Made by a program: the position numbers and the translations under genes. The notes under the pieces are model-generated. The model worked only from the letters and a program-made list of their open reading frames with translations, made no database searches and had not been told where the DNA came from. Of a stretch of DNA of 64,000 nt, positions 1-11,110 are shown piece after piece. The stretch spans positions 56,255,415 to 56,319,414 of the forward strand of contig OY987300.1 in assembly GCA_963920635.1 (NCBI GenBank), written 5' to 3'. The stretch is from Pseudeuparius sepicola (taxonomy: Eukaryota; Arthropoda; Insecta; Coleoptera; Anthribidae). The first letter of the stretch is position 1, and each line of letters opens with the position of its first letter.

Positions 1-2194
1 TTCAAAACAATAGGACGCCTACTGTCGTGTCCACACATACCGCGGAGAGTATATAGGCGTGTTTTCGCTGGTAGCGGAGCGTTCAAGTCAGTTTGACATT
101 TTACGGCGTATTGGCGCGTATTTCACCTCGAAAATAGAGCGTGGTATTCTTATATACCTACTTAATAATAAACAATATGGATCGCGAAATGCTAATTAGT
201 GAAGTTTTTAGTCGCAAACCCCTATGGGACATAACTCATGCACATCACCACAACCGAGGTGTTTTAGACAAACTTTGGGTCGAGATTTCCAAAATTGTTT
301 TTGTACAGATGATGGAATTCACCAAGTGTTTCCCTTCTTAGGTTTATTTCATGTACACACACTGCACGTTTATTTTGCAAGGTCCGAAATTTGAGTTGTG
401 AATTTTCACATAAAAATAATGTAGAAATCGACATTTTTATAGCTGTTTCCATGAAGTTCGACTTTTCATGGTTGCCACTTTACTTCCAACCTCTCTGCGC
501 AATACGCCTTTCAAAGCTGTCGCAATCCGCTGACTGTGTGGACACTACCCGCACTACTCTCCGCTTTCCGCTCTAGTCTCCGGTCTGGTCTCCGGTCCGC
601 TGTCCGCGTTATGTGTGGCCGCGCCCTTACGCTTGGCACCCCTAAACCTGTTCAAATTTAAAACCTGAAAGTTAAGTTAGGTTAAAGGCTATTGCACATA
701 CTATTAAATGTGGGTAATTAATGTTTTGTTTGTAAATTGAATTTTCTCCCTCTGGATTTTTATTCCCTGGATTTTTGTTCCCGGATTTTTTTTACGTGGA
801 GTTTGTGAGAAGCGAATGAAAAACAAATTTATTTGTAACTCTTACGTAAAATTACGATTCTAAATAAAAAATCACATTAATACCGCTGAAACGAAACTTT
901 ACTGTATGCCTTCATTAGTCTCTTCGCTAGTGCTTCATCTCCCAAAACCTATTTTTTACTTTATAAAAAGATGGGGACTCTTCATAAGAATAGAAGATAG
1001 TATGAATTTTGGAATATAAAAATCGATATATTTGTCTTGTATAACATAAGCAATACTTACTTTGTTGCTATATAGTGCAACTTTATTTTTATTTTCAATT
1101 GTCCTGGGTTTCTAACCCGTTTTATGTGTTTATGTCAATATTTTTAAGTGTTTCCAAATTGAGAATCTAAGAAATGTATGTTTTTCAGACAGGATCCAGT
1201 GGCACCAAGCAAGTGAGTTTTTATATTATACCTAAATTAATGTTTTCTAATTTATATTCATGGAAAATTATTATAATACCTAGTCCTCTAAAATTACATT
1301 AAGTTGAAAGTCAACCTAACGCGCATGCCTTTTTAATATACCTAAGCACTGTTAGATGAATATTGTAGAAATAAATTCATTTCATCCTATCTTCTACCCT
1401 AAAGTGTTCTAAACTGTCTTTATTTTGATAGAAAGTTAATTACCTTGTGATACTTGGGAATATGCTGCAGAAAACGAAGAATTTTTGGTTAGTGACAAAA
1501 CTAAGAAAACCAGGATATCAGGCCCACAGCTTTATTATAATTAGTGAGAAACAGCGAGCAGCTACTTTCTAGAATATTGTTGCGGAAGCTGCAATTATGT
1601 ACTTGGAGACTGTTAGAAAATCCTATGACTACGACATATTGACTATTAATCTGGTCTTGGTGGAATATGTTTCACATGATTTGGTCACCAGACCTAAACG
1701 TCGTGTAACGTCGACTTAGGAAAATCAATTGAGATGCGGTCATCCTGAAAATTTTTAAGACGTGAATGAACATCAATATGAATCACTTAAAATGTCTCGC
1801 AGGAATAAACTGGTGTAGTGTTTGCATTAAAGTATTCCAAACCGACCGAAAAAGCAAGCGCCATTGCCACCGCCACAAAAGTTCAGTCAAGTTCGCGTCG
1901 AAAACCAAATGTGCAAATGCCGATTGCATAGCCACTACAGGTGCTGCAGATCTGGCAACGATCAGACCGAGTCAGTCTCCATGGAGCCACGTAATCCTAA
2001 TCTGTAATTGTTTTTTGTCGTAGTAGGTTCTTCTATGCTTAAACACAAAAGCTTCTAAAGCTTCCCTGTATATTCTCCAAGCAAGCTTATGGTAGGGCAT
2101 AGGTACAAATGAACCGCGTCAATACTGAAATCAGCTTCTTTTTCAATACAGGATGTTTATTGACGTAGAGCCACTCGAAATATTTCGATAAATA
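1..2194. other. A/T-rich non-coding DNA, no gene recognised
   Basis: The first 120 bases hold a TATATAGG sequence (50-57) with a TCAGT initiator-like motif about 40 bases downstream (88-92), a spacing too long for a convincing promoter. Around 541-640 there is a short GC-richer patch of CCGCT/CCGGT-like repeats. The small ORF at 1766-2023 contains a few Cys and His residues but no complete zinc finger. I see nothing else I can support. Confidence 0.4.
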
Positions 2195-2196
2195 TA

Positions 2197-3448
2197 CAGG
2201 GTGTCCAACTTTAAAACTGTACAAATCCCTAAAATCTTCATTTTTAGAGATAATCACGTAACCTTTTTTTTGTTTGAAAGTCCTTCAAAAACTGCTTCTT
2301 TTGACCTTCCTGCCATTTTCAAAATGCAAAAACAGGGCCGGCTGCGATTTTTTTATACCCCCGATTTTCACGAAAACCATTTAGCGATTTTTTTTATTTA
2401 AAATCTGTCCACACAGCGTTAATCAGAACACCCCAAAACCCACATATACCAAATTTAAACAAAAAATATACAGGGAGTTCCATTCTCTAGGATCTCAAAG
2501 TTGAGCAAACTAGGAAATTTAAAGACATATATGGCGAGTCAAATGTGCCATGGAATCCCTTCAAAACAGTTGAATGGTCAACAGGACCACTCAAAATGTT
2601 GGTGTGAAAAGATTTACTACAAAAATATACAGGGTATTTTTCTTTGAGCCATCTCAAAATTCTGAATTTTTATTAAACCTTATACTGGTCAGGGGTGCTC
2701 TGGAATCATTGAAAAAATATTAATAAACACAAAAGTAATGTATTTCTTTACAAAATACCAATCAACAAATAAAAATAATTTAAATTATTGGACATTTCTC
2801 AACAAAGTCACTGTCTAAGATGATAGATTTTCTGGGCGTTTCCTGTTGTGGCACACCAGCTACCTTAACTGATATGAAGTTACTAACTTGCAGGATTCTA
2901 TATTTTTTAGATTTAGTTCGTTTATAGTGTGTGGAGCGGTTTTGTTATATACGATTTTTTACCCGTACAAAGTTCCAACAATTCAGTAATTTGAGATGGC
3001 ACAGATAACAACACTTTGTATATTTTGTATTGGACCTTTGCACATCAACACCTTGAGTGGTCTTATTGACCATTCAGCTGTTTTGAGGGGATTCCATGGC
3101 ACACTTGACTTGGCAGATGCCTTTAAAATTCCTAATTTGCTCAACTTTGACACCCTGCAGAATGAAACTACCTATATATTTTTTATTCAAATTTCGTACA
3201 TAAGGGTTTTGGGGTGTTCTGATTAACGCTGTGGGGTCAGATTTTAAATAAAAAAATTGCTAAATGGTTTTCGTGAAAATCGTGGGTATAAAAAAAATCG
3301 CAGACGGCCCTGGATTTGCATTTTGAAAATGACAGGAAGATCAAAAGAAGCGGGTTTTGAAGGCCTTTCAAACAAAAAAAAGTTTAGCTTATTATCTCGA
3401 AAAATGAAGATTTTACGGATTTGTAGAGTTTTAAAGTTGGACACCCTG
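2197..3448. mobile_element. Foldback (palindromic) DNA transposon, TA-CAGGGTGTCCAAC family
   Basis: The left end reads TA-CAGGGTGTCCAAC (TA at 2195-2196) and the right end GTTGGACACCCTG-TA (TA at 3449-3450). The two halves are inverted copies over most of their length. For example, the block at 2541-2610 (CCATGGAATCCC...) returns inverted at 3045-3110, and 2197-2400 returns at 3250-3448. Two further terminal-like sequences beginning TACAGGG lie inside the left arm (about 2467 and 2627) with partners in the right arm, so the element looks built from nested palindromes. The TA duplication fits a Tc1/mariner-type insertion. Short ORFs here are shadows of the arms; no intact transposase is present. 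Confidence 0.85.
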
Positions 3449-3520
3449 TATGCATTTTGGAAAAAATTTATTTGAAAGAAAGAAATGTTGATGTTTGTGT
3501 AAAATAGTTATTTATGTATA

Positions 3521-3652
3521 CCAAGGCACTGAAGTTCAACTTTTCATGACTCATGTGGAATTTAGTTGCCGAGGCCTCTGGCCGAGGCAAATAAACCACA
3601 ATAAACCACATGAGTCATGAAACGAACTTCAGTGCCGAGGTACATATTATAT
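3521..3652. repeat. Short palindromic MITE
   Basis: The arm ending CATGACTCATGTGG (about 3531-3561) is repeated inverted as CCACATGAGTCATG (about 3607-3640), including GGCACTGAAGTTC / GAACTTCAGTGCC. The centre is itself palindromic (GCCGAGGCCTCTGGCCGAGGC). A loosely related palindrome with GGCCAAAAAAG arms lies at 59025-59105. Confidence 0.75.
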
Positions 3653-3703
3653 ATTTTTTGAAATCGGAAAAAAATGTTTTATTAGGCGAAAAATAATAAT
3701 AAG

Positions 3704-3765
3704 GGATCACCCGTCCATGAACCGACTACGCGCGGCGCGGCGTTGCTTGACTTTGACGATTGCTC
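3704..3765 (-). repeat. 5S rRNA-like fragment (degenerate 5S pseudogene or 5S-derived SINE head)
   Basis: Read on the minus strand this stretch resembles the middle and 3' part of eukaryotic 5S rRNA, including the internal promoter region. On the plus strand the landmarks GATCACCCGTCCATGAACCG, GGCGTTGCTTGACTT and GACGATTGCTC correspond in order to the complement of 5S segments usually read as GGTCCCCCATCTAAGTACT, GACGCTGCTTAATTTC and GTGATCGGACGAG. Only about 60 bases match and the 5' end is absent, so it is not a functional 5S gene. The homology was judged from memory, not by alignment. Confidence 0.45.
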
Positions 3766-3879
3766 TACCTAGGTCAAGTATGACCAGACACGGCACTTAC
3801 TGACAGAAAATCCAAACTGCTGCCTATTGTGCGGCCTCCATATAAAATAGATTAATATTCAAACCTACTAAAATATTTA

Positions 3880-4110
3880 TACTGAAAGATTGCCCTGTTA
3901 TAGGTAACAATTTCCCAATGGGTACGAAAAGTTAAATGGGAATTATTGGCCAGGTTTTGAGTATTTGGTCGCTTGATGTTTACATTTCTCCAAGGCTTAC
4001 TTATTGAAAAAATCGTACAATCATGGGCTACCTACTTCAGTGCCGATTTCTGAGCTTTTAATGACGATTTTGAGACACTTCACTGCCGATTTCAAGAAAA
4101 CACATTTGAG
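3880..4110 (+). repeat. Dispersed repeat, partner of 31150-31415 in opposite orientation
   Basis: The string TGAGCTTTTAATGACGATTT at about 4050, the flanking TGCCGATTTC, and TTATAGGTAACAATT at about 3900 all recur on the minus strand at 31150-31415 in the same order with moderate divergence. Identity looks patchy, consistent with two old copies of one non-autonomous transposon. Confidence 0.6.
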
Positions 4111-4114
4111 GACA

Positions 4115-4215
4115 ATTTTTTATTTCAAGAGTTATCGAACACATTCTCAATGAAATCTGTGGGCAAAACTGGTTGCTTTAAGCCTATACTTTATCAGAAT
4201 TTGGAAAAATGCCGC
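4115..4215 (+). repeat. Fragment related to the foldback at 20727-21506
   Basis: The segment reading TTCAAGAGTTATCGAA, then GTGGGCAAAACTGGTTGCTT, then CTTTATCAGAATTTGG matches 20930-21015 closely. It also matches the inverted arm at about 21280-21360. It is a solitary arm fragment with no visible terminal repeat here. Confidence 0.6.
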
Positions 4216-6924
4216 GGTTTAATGGGCGCGTTTGTAACGGAGTTACTATCTACATTTGTAGAGGCAATCAAATATTTATATTACCGACTATTAGGTAAGT
4301 AGTACAAACAGCTGAATGTCTAAAACAATTTCGGTTCCTTTACCAGTAGATATATCTTTATATAATGCAAATACGTGCGTGTGGTTCTCAATCATATCAA
4401 ATTGCATTATAACTTTCAAAATTGAACGGGGCGTTTCGAAGACGTGAAACGAGCAAATATTTGCGCCATAATTAAATTATTGGACTAAAATGGCCTCTGA
4501 ATTGCTTGCACGTATCCGCGCGCGCACGAACGAGGCATTCATTATTATCCCATTGCCACATACCCCAGACGAAATCTGGCTCTCGCTAATGAGCGGTGGA
4601 AAAAATATTTTATCAGCACCGTAATAACGATTTTTCTCGGGTCCGATAAGAATCCCCATTAAGCGTAAATTGTTACGGATGCTAATGGCCCCAGTGCAAA
4701 AGCTGATGGTAAGTGGGACGTTTATCGTGAAAAATTATACCAGTTTGCCGTCGAATATATTTCTACATAAAGCGGGAAATTGTGTTAAGCCGATTTCGAA
4801 AATACTTTAAATCGGGACAAAAGTTATGCCGGCTCTTGGAATTTAATTAACAATGCGTACGTTTTCCAGTTTAGAGCTAACGGCGCCGTAACTTTTGGCA
4901 AGACGCCATTCCTGACGAAATTCTGCATGCGGTGTCATCCAGAATTACACCAAACTCTCCAAACGTCAAGGAATTACTGAAATGCCTACTTGAACGTATC
5001 TGCAATCTTTATTTTTGCCTAATAAAAACAGGAAATAATAATGTTTTGCAGTATAATCGATGATATACTTTTGCGTCTATTATTTTTCGTTATTATTATT
5101 AAGTATTTTATTATTAATACTAATATATAATTGCCCATAACGTCTGGCATTAATGAAGGATATCTTATTTCCTCGTTATAAAAAAATAGAACCGAGTCCA
5201 AAACAACAGATAGGTACCTACCTACATACCAATATTAGGAATTAGAGGGGAACAACAGAAAAACAGAAATTCATATACTGAAAAATAGGAGAGGTAGAAT
5301 CGCACTTTTTTGGTTTATTCAACGAATATGTAACCATACTCCTAAAAAGTAGTAAAAGTAAAGGAAGTAAAAATAGGCCTAACCCATTTTGTATAATAAT
5401 TTACGAAGTAATTACAGCAACCTTAACAAATTGGTCCCGTTCTGCTGCTCGTAACAGTGCAACACGAGATGAAACAAAAAATCGTAACTATGCCCATAAT
5501 TTTAATTTGTTGTTTACGACCAATAAAGTCTCGCCATAGAAAAGATTTCTCCTTGCAATAAATCATCTTTTATGGATATTTTTCACTTAAATAGGTAATG
5601 TAAATTAAATGTTATGCCAATCGGCGTAATAATATTGCGCATTCGATAATAATTATAGAAGGTTAAAAACCAATTTCCTCTGCTCAGGTGTGTGGCTCGC
5701 CAGTTAATTTAACAGGTTTCAGCTAATGGGCGTGAAATCATTACAACAAAATTGTAACAATGTGTGCAATGAAAAAGATAAGGATTTGCAGGCGCATTTG
5801 ACGGCTTCGTGGACAGAAATAACTACCCCTTATTGAACAGATAAATCTCTTTCCAAAATTAGGTTTAGTACTCTTTAGTCTAAACAAAGTCGTACGAAAT
5901 AAATGTCCTGGTAAACAAACATAAACGCGTCAGTATTAGTACTTATAAATAACCTTAAGCCTTTTTTGAATTAATCGGGCACGCTTGAAATTTTTATTAA
6001 AGGGGGCCCTCATCTTAAATATAACATTTGATGAAACATTGAAAAGCGTATGGAGCTATAAAGGTGATAAATTTGATTTATACTTATGCGGGGTAATCGT
6101 TGGTAACTCTTTAAAGTAAAGAGAGCTAGTCACAGTCTATCGCATAGGAAAGTAAAGTCTTTTAAGGGAGGTATGTTTTCTGATGCCTCCAAAGAGACCG
6201 CGCAAGGTGGTTTCTACAAATTTATGTTACATGCCAATGTTGAACTGCTTTCGGATTTTGTGTGACATGTAAGTATTGTATAACTTGTGTAGGTACCATC
6301 ACAGTTTTGACCGACTCCCGCGTCATCGTTCAGCTTACTTCTATTTGGCAGACGGCACAGACTGTTTTTCTGAGTCGGATCGCCCCTGATAGAGCCTTAG
6401 CCGGTCGGGGATAGATATTTTGGTGGAAACAAACAAAGGATCAGTTGGGTTACTGGTTTATTATACTGTAGTCGGTATCTAGGTACTGCAAAAAAAATCT
6501 GCATGTTGATACCGATACCTATATCAAATGAAAAACTTTAAAATCGTACTGATACGAAAAATTGATGGGAAAACACACTGAACACGCACAATCCTAACTT
6601 TATCCGCTCACTACTGCACATACTTTTAAAACATCGCTTCCAATAGCAAGAAATGGTAAAACAATCATTGCAATTGATCTTACGGCCTGTTGAAATTTAT
6701 ACCTTTCTGGCTATAAAAGCGTCACTGAAAACTGTTCTGAAACTACGTGTAACAGGAACTTAAATCTGGATGCTTATAATATAATGAAGTTTTTTTTAAT
6801 CCCGCAATATCACAATAGACTATGCCTATTCCTTCAGATTTTAATTACCTACTGTAATCACTTTTAGCCATATAGTTATTTAAAATATTATATTTGTCAC
6901 AAATAGGGCCAACGCCATACCTTT
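4216..6924. other. Transposon-poor intronic DNA, candidate conserved non-coding sequence
   Basis: No terminal repeats, microsatellites or long ORFs are seen. The part at about 4440-4900 is more balanced in base composition (CGCGCGCACGAACGAGGC, CTCGCTAATGAGCGG) and the part at 5480-5830 holds TTTTATGG and AACAATGTG motifs. These features are compatible with regulatory DNA of a Hox intron, but nothing here proves function. Confidence 0.3.
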
Positions 6925-7145
6925 TGGCATGTGGTTTCGGACTCCAAATAAAAAATATTACTTTAAATTGGGCGTAGGTATAGAAAAATCGTAGTCGTCC
7001 TGGATTTGTCCTTTGACAACGGTATAGGAAGTTCAAAGGAAGCGGTTTTCGAAGACATTTTAAAGAAAAAAGTTCAGGCAAATATCTACAAAAATACGGA
7101 TTTTATGGTTTTGTATAATAATTTATAAAATTAGACACCCTCTAT
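6925..7145 (+). repeat. Diverged half-copy of the 2197-3448 foldback family
   Basis: This segment tracks the right arm of the 2197-3448 element. It shows AAATAAAAAATATTA, then TCCTGGATTTGTCCTTTGA, AAGTTCAAAGGAAGCGGTTT, and an end reading TTAGACACCCTCTATG. It is more diverged than the copy at 51990-52464 and lacks the left arm. Confidence 0.6.
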
Positions 7146-7984
7146 GTGTACTTGTGTCAACTTAAACGCCTTGTATTTTTCATCTTAAACGCATTGTATT
7201 TTTCTTATTAAGCGTTTTTTTTACCCAAGTTAATACAGTGCTTGAAATTATATTTTCTGCGGTTGGTTTTGTAGTTATGACATTTACAATATGTATGCCC
7301 TGAATCAATCTTTTTTGAAAATTCCGAAATTAAAAACAAAATTACTATTTTTTAATTGAATGAGGTTAGTGTATTTGTCAAAATATCCTTCTAGAAAAAA
7401 AAAACAAGTTGGGCACATTTTGAGACACTTGATTTTTGTAACACTCACCACACTCACTTCTTCCCAATTAGAGTGTTTACTTACCATAAACTTTTATAAA
7501 TTATCGAAAATTTAAATTTACCCACTTCTAAATTTTTCATCAGATTTGGTAAATATATACAGGGTGGCTTAAAATAAGTGGCTCACTCAAAATAACTCGG
7601 CTGTTTTTTTGACAGAAAAAATCGGTGGCGGATGCGATCATTAGCCCTTTCGGGCGGCCATCTTTTGGCATTATGAAAGTTGCTGTCCATGACCAAGTGC
7701 AAAAAACTATGCCAAAAATCTAAAAAATTCAAAATTTTTAAACCGCTGTAACTTTTTTTATTTTTTGACAAACGGAAAAGATTTAATATGAAAATAGTTT
7801 GCGAAAACTGACCGAATTTACGTTTGACAGTAGTTTTGTTATATGGATTACTGTATAAAATGTTAACCCTCTTGGGTACTAAAATTAAATTATTTGTAAA
7901 AATCTGTAATTATGTATCTTGTAAAACAAAATATCCCATTCAATTTGATGTATCACACCTGCCCGTTTGTTCTGTATTTATGTA

Positions 7985-9587
7985 CAGCGTGTCCCAAATA
8001 GTTTGTCCTATACCCCCTGGGTCTCAGGAACCGTAAGAGATACGAAAAAAACTTGAATACAAAAGTTGTAAGGTTCGCAGTGGACGTAATCTCTCTTTTA
8101 TTTTCACATATACAGGGCGATTCGTATTTGCAGGACAAAAATGAAATATATATATTTTGACACATGCATTAATCCTTTAGAATATTTGCATTCTCCATGA
8201 AATTTGCTAGAGAACCGTTTTTTGTTTTGTATTTTGGATGCAGCGTTGCCAAGATATCGAATTTTTCTTGGAATTTAGGGACTTCGTGGAGGTTATGGAA
8301 ACTGAATGCTGTATCTTTATTTTAATAGATATCAAAGATATATTTTAGCCGAAGTATGACAGCACAACAGTGTGTGTGGTGTGGTAAGTCTAAATTGGTT
8401 TTTGCATATACAGTGTGTTCATAACAGGCTCTCAAATACAGACAATTTCAAACAGCAAATAACTAATTTTTTTAAAATGGAATGACCCATATTTCTATAG
8501 TTTGTTGGATGCCGGCATCCAAGCCCCACATTTTATGTAAATAACGTTCTATACCAAAAACTACACGTTTTCGAGATATTTAGTATTTAAGAAAATTTCT
8601 TTGCATTTTTCATTCAGGTGAGAAGGAAGCCCAGATCTATCTCCCCTTGACTATTTCTTGTGGGGGAACATTAAAAAATTCCGTATACAAAAACCTCACT
8701 GACAATATAGAACAACTAAAAACTAAATTGCAAGGGAGATATACTTTTTAAACGAAACAAACGCACCTGCCAATGCAACCAATAATTTGGTTACGAGATA
8801 TACTACGTCGAGGGAAGGCATATCGAAAACTTATTGTAAATATAATTTTTTGTTTCTGTTTTATCGATTAAGAAAATATAAATATTAATTCCTCTTGCCC
8901 CTGAAAGCTTCTTTTTATTGCATATCCTAATCACTAACGTAAAGAAAGCGACCTTTATATTGTGACAAGCTGTATGCGGGTATAGGAATTTTACTTCTGT
9001 ATTATCTAAAATGACAATTATTTCTGCCACTGTCTGGAAAAATAATTATGGCTTGCTTGATAAAACCTAATAAAAACTATAGAAATATGGGTCATTCCAT
9101 TTGAAAAAAATAAGTAATTGCTCTTTGAAATTATCTGTATTTAAAAGCCTGTTATGAACACACTATATATGCAAAAACCAATTTAGACACACCACACCAC
9201 ACACGGTTGTGCTGTCATACTTCGGCTAAAATATATCTTTGATGTCTATTAAAATAAAGATTCAACATTCAGTTTCCATAACCTCCACGAAGTCCTTAAA
9301 TTCCAAGAAAAATTCGATATCTTGGCAACGCTGCATCCAAAATACAAAACAAAAAAACGGTTCTGGAGCAAATTTCATGGAGAATGCAAATATTCTAAAG
9401 GATTAATGCAATTGCCAAAATCTAATTATTTTATTTTTGTCCTGCAAATACGAATCGCCCTGTATATGTGAAAACAAAAGAGAGGTTACGTCCATTGCGA
9501 ACCTTACAACTTTTGTATTCAAGTTTTTTTCGTACTCTTACGGTTTCTGAGATCCAGGGGGTAGGACAAACTATTTGGGACACGCTG
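7985..9587. mobile_element. Nested foldback transposon (TA-CAGCGTGTCCCAA ends) containing further nested ends
   Basis: The ends TA-CAGCGTGTCCCAAATAG (TA 7983-7984) and CTATTTGGGACACGCTG-TA (TA 9588-9589) are perfect inverted repeats. Moving inward, a second pair starts at 8113 (CAGGGCGATTCGTATTTG) and closes at 9462, and a third starts at 8411 (CAGTGTGTTCATAACAGG) and closes at about 9165. Each pair is flanked by TA, and the arm lengths agree closely (128 versus 125 and 298 versus 297 bases). The innermost segment carries a transposase remnant at 8628-8750. The whole is almost one continuous 1.6-kb palindrome. Confidence 0.85.
8628..8750 (+). pseudogene. C-terminal fragment of a Tc1/mariner-type (DDE) transposase
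   Basis: One frame reads S-P-D-L-S-P-L-D-Y-F-L-W-G-N-I-K-K-F, the hallmark around the third catalytic acidic residue of mariner/IS630-class transposases (family pattern SPDLxPxDYFLWG). It is followed by I-Q-K-P-H, then a TGA stop, and then a sequence resembling the usual TIEQLK helix. Only this stub survives and the frame is broken, so it cannot make a functional enzyme. It lies in the innermost of the nested palindromes (8411-9165), which suggests that layer derives from an internally deleted autonomous element. Confidence 0.8.
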
Positions 9588-10672
9588 TACAACAAACATT
9601 TAAGAAAAAAATATTGGCAATATTTGTGTTTGACATGAGATCTAGCTACCCTTGGAACCAATTGTGCAATGATAGCGTTATGAAGTTCATAATGACATCC
9701 CCAATAGAATTTTTCATATAAGGTTACCTAAACAGAAAATTTTACTCAACAGCTCCACATATAATGGGTAATATTAAAAAATAAAAATACTCGAAGTAAG
9801 TAGCAGCTGAAGTGCTGAAGCTGAAAATATGAAGTGTTGATAAATGTTTTTGTTGTAAAAAGTAGGTGTAAATACTAGGTATTCCCTGAGCATTTATTGT
9901 AATAATACAATCATTTGTTATTGTCATTTTAAGATAATTTCTATAGCGCATTAGGTACCTGCTAAGTGTTACGTTAAATTGAAAATATGAAGTAGATATT
10001 TGTAATTTATTTTCATAAAATGTCTGCCAGTTTAGTATTTTTTATTTAAAATAACCATTTTGGATTAGGTATTCGACATTCGATTAAGTGCAAGTAAACC
10101 ACTTTATTTTCAAATTTTTAAAGCTTAATAATTTAACGACATAATCGATTAAGTACAATAATTTGTGAGACACATCACATTAAATGAGGCATTTTGCTTT
10201 ATAAAAATGTCGCCATTATTTTTTTTGGGATAATTTAATTTTTGATCCCAACAGAGCGCAAATTTAGTCATCGAATATTTGAAAACTGATTTAATATTAG
10301 GATTCTGACAATTCTTGCAAACAATTTTTATATCAAACATTTTTGTGTACCTGCAGAAATAAAAAAGTTGAGGGATTTAAAAATTTTGTTTTTTTTTTAT
10401 TTTTGGCTATAGTTTTTGTAGGTGGCCACGGATAGCAACTTTCATTATGACAAAAGGAGGCCGTCCAGAAGAGCTGTCGATAGCACCCGCCACCGATTTT
10501 TTCTGTCAAAAAAAGAGCCGAGATACTTTGAATGAGCCACTTATATAAGCCACCCTGTATAACTGTGACCCTTATGAGGGATTTCTCCTTTGAGCCCTAC
10601 AACGTCATTGTTCCTACACTTACAAGTATCCTCCTTTTGTATTAGAAGTGTCTGTGTTTGTGTAAGTATAAA

Positions 10673-10673
<1 letters not shown>

Positions 10674-10703
<30 letters not shown>
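10674..10703. repeat. (TA)n microsatellite
   Basis: An uninterrupted run of alternating T and A of about 30 bases lies just outside the right end of the 7560-10557 element. Confidence 0.95.
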
Positions 10704-10705
<2 letters not shown>

Positions 10706-10779
10706 AATCTAGATTAAAACTGTAACGAGACAAAATGTTCATCTTAATATTAAAACAGAGTTTAGAAGCTTTTCCAGAA

Positions 10780-11110
10780 TTAAGCGCTAGCAGAGCAGCC
10801 TCGTAAATTGTATAAAGCCGGAAAAGTTAGGCGATTGGGCTCGCAGCGAAAACTCTGGGAGATCCCATACGTTCTCATTAGCCATAAACCCAATGGGAAA
10901 TTAGAGGCGGCAACTTATAGATATTAAACTTAATTAAATATTTGGATTCGCCGAGCGCATCGCCAGTTCCCTGCGTACTTAGCGCGAAATTGCACCTCTC
11001 ATTACAATGCAAACCGCAGTTGCTACGAGCCGGGGCGCATTAGGGGCCTGGCTACGCCGTAACGCTATAGCTAGGGCCGCTACGAAGCCCCGCTCGTGCC
11101 CGTGCCTTTA
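10780..11110. promoter_or_regulatory. Candidate conserved non-coding / regulatory block
   Basis: This block is GC-richer than its surroundings and free of transposon ends. It contains ATTAGCCATAAACCC (10877-10891), the reverse complement of a near-identical motif at 15870-15885 (GGGTTTTATGGCTAAT). That motif joins a TTTATGG (Caudal/Abd-B-like) core to GCCAT, the Pho/YY1 core of Polycomb response elements. The second half is rich in CG dinucleotides. The regulatory role is inference from motif content and location in a Hox intron. Confidence 0.3.

Larger units (their letters stand above)
7560..10557. mobile_element. Outer foldback transposon, TA-CAGGGTGGCTTAA family
   Basis: The left terminus TA-CAGGGTGGCTTAAAATAAG (TA 7558-7559) is mirrored at the right by GCCACCCTG-TA (TA 10558-10559). 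The inverted arms run about 7560-7750 and 10375-10557, sharing the inverted blocks GACAGAAAAAATCGGTGGCG / CGCCACCGATTTTTTCTGTC with minor differences. The interior carries another complete palindromic element (7985-9587) plus unmatched A/T-rich DNA. Confidence 0.85.

Noticed and set aside
50..92. TATATAGG plus TCAGT initiator-like pair at the window start
   Set aside because: The spacing of about 40 bases is too long for a core promoter and no gene follows.
1766..2023. 85-codon ORF with several Cys and His residues
   Set aside because: The residues do not make a complete C2H2 or CCHC finger and no homolog is recognised.
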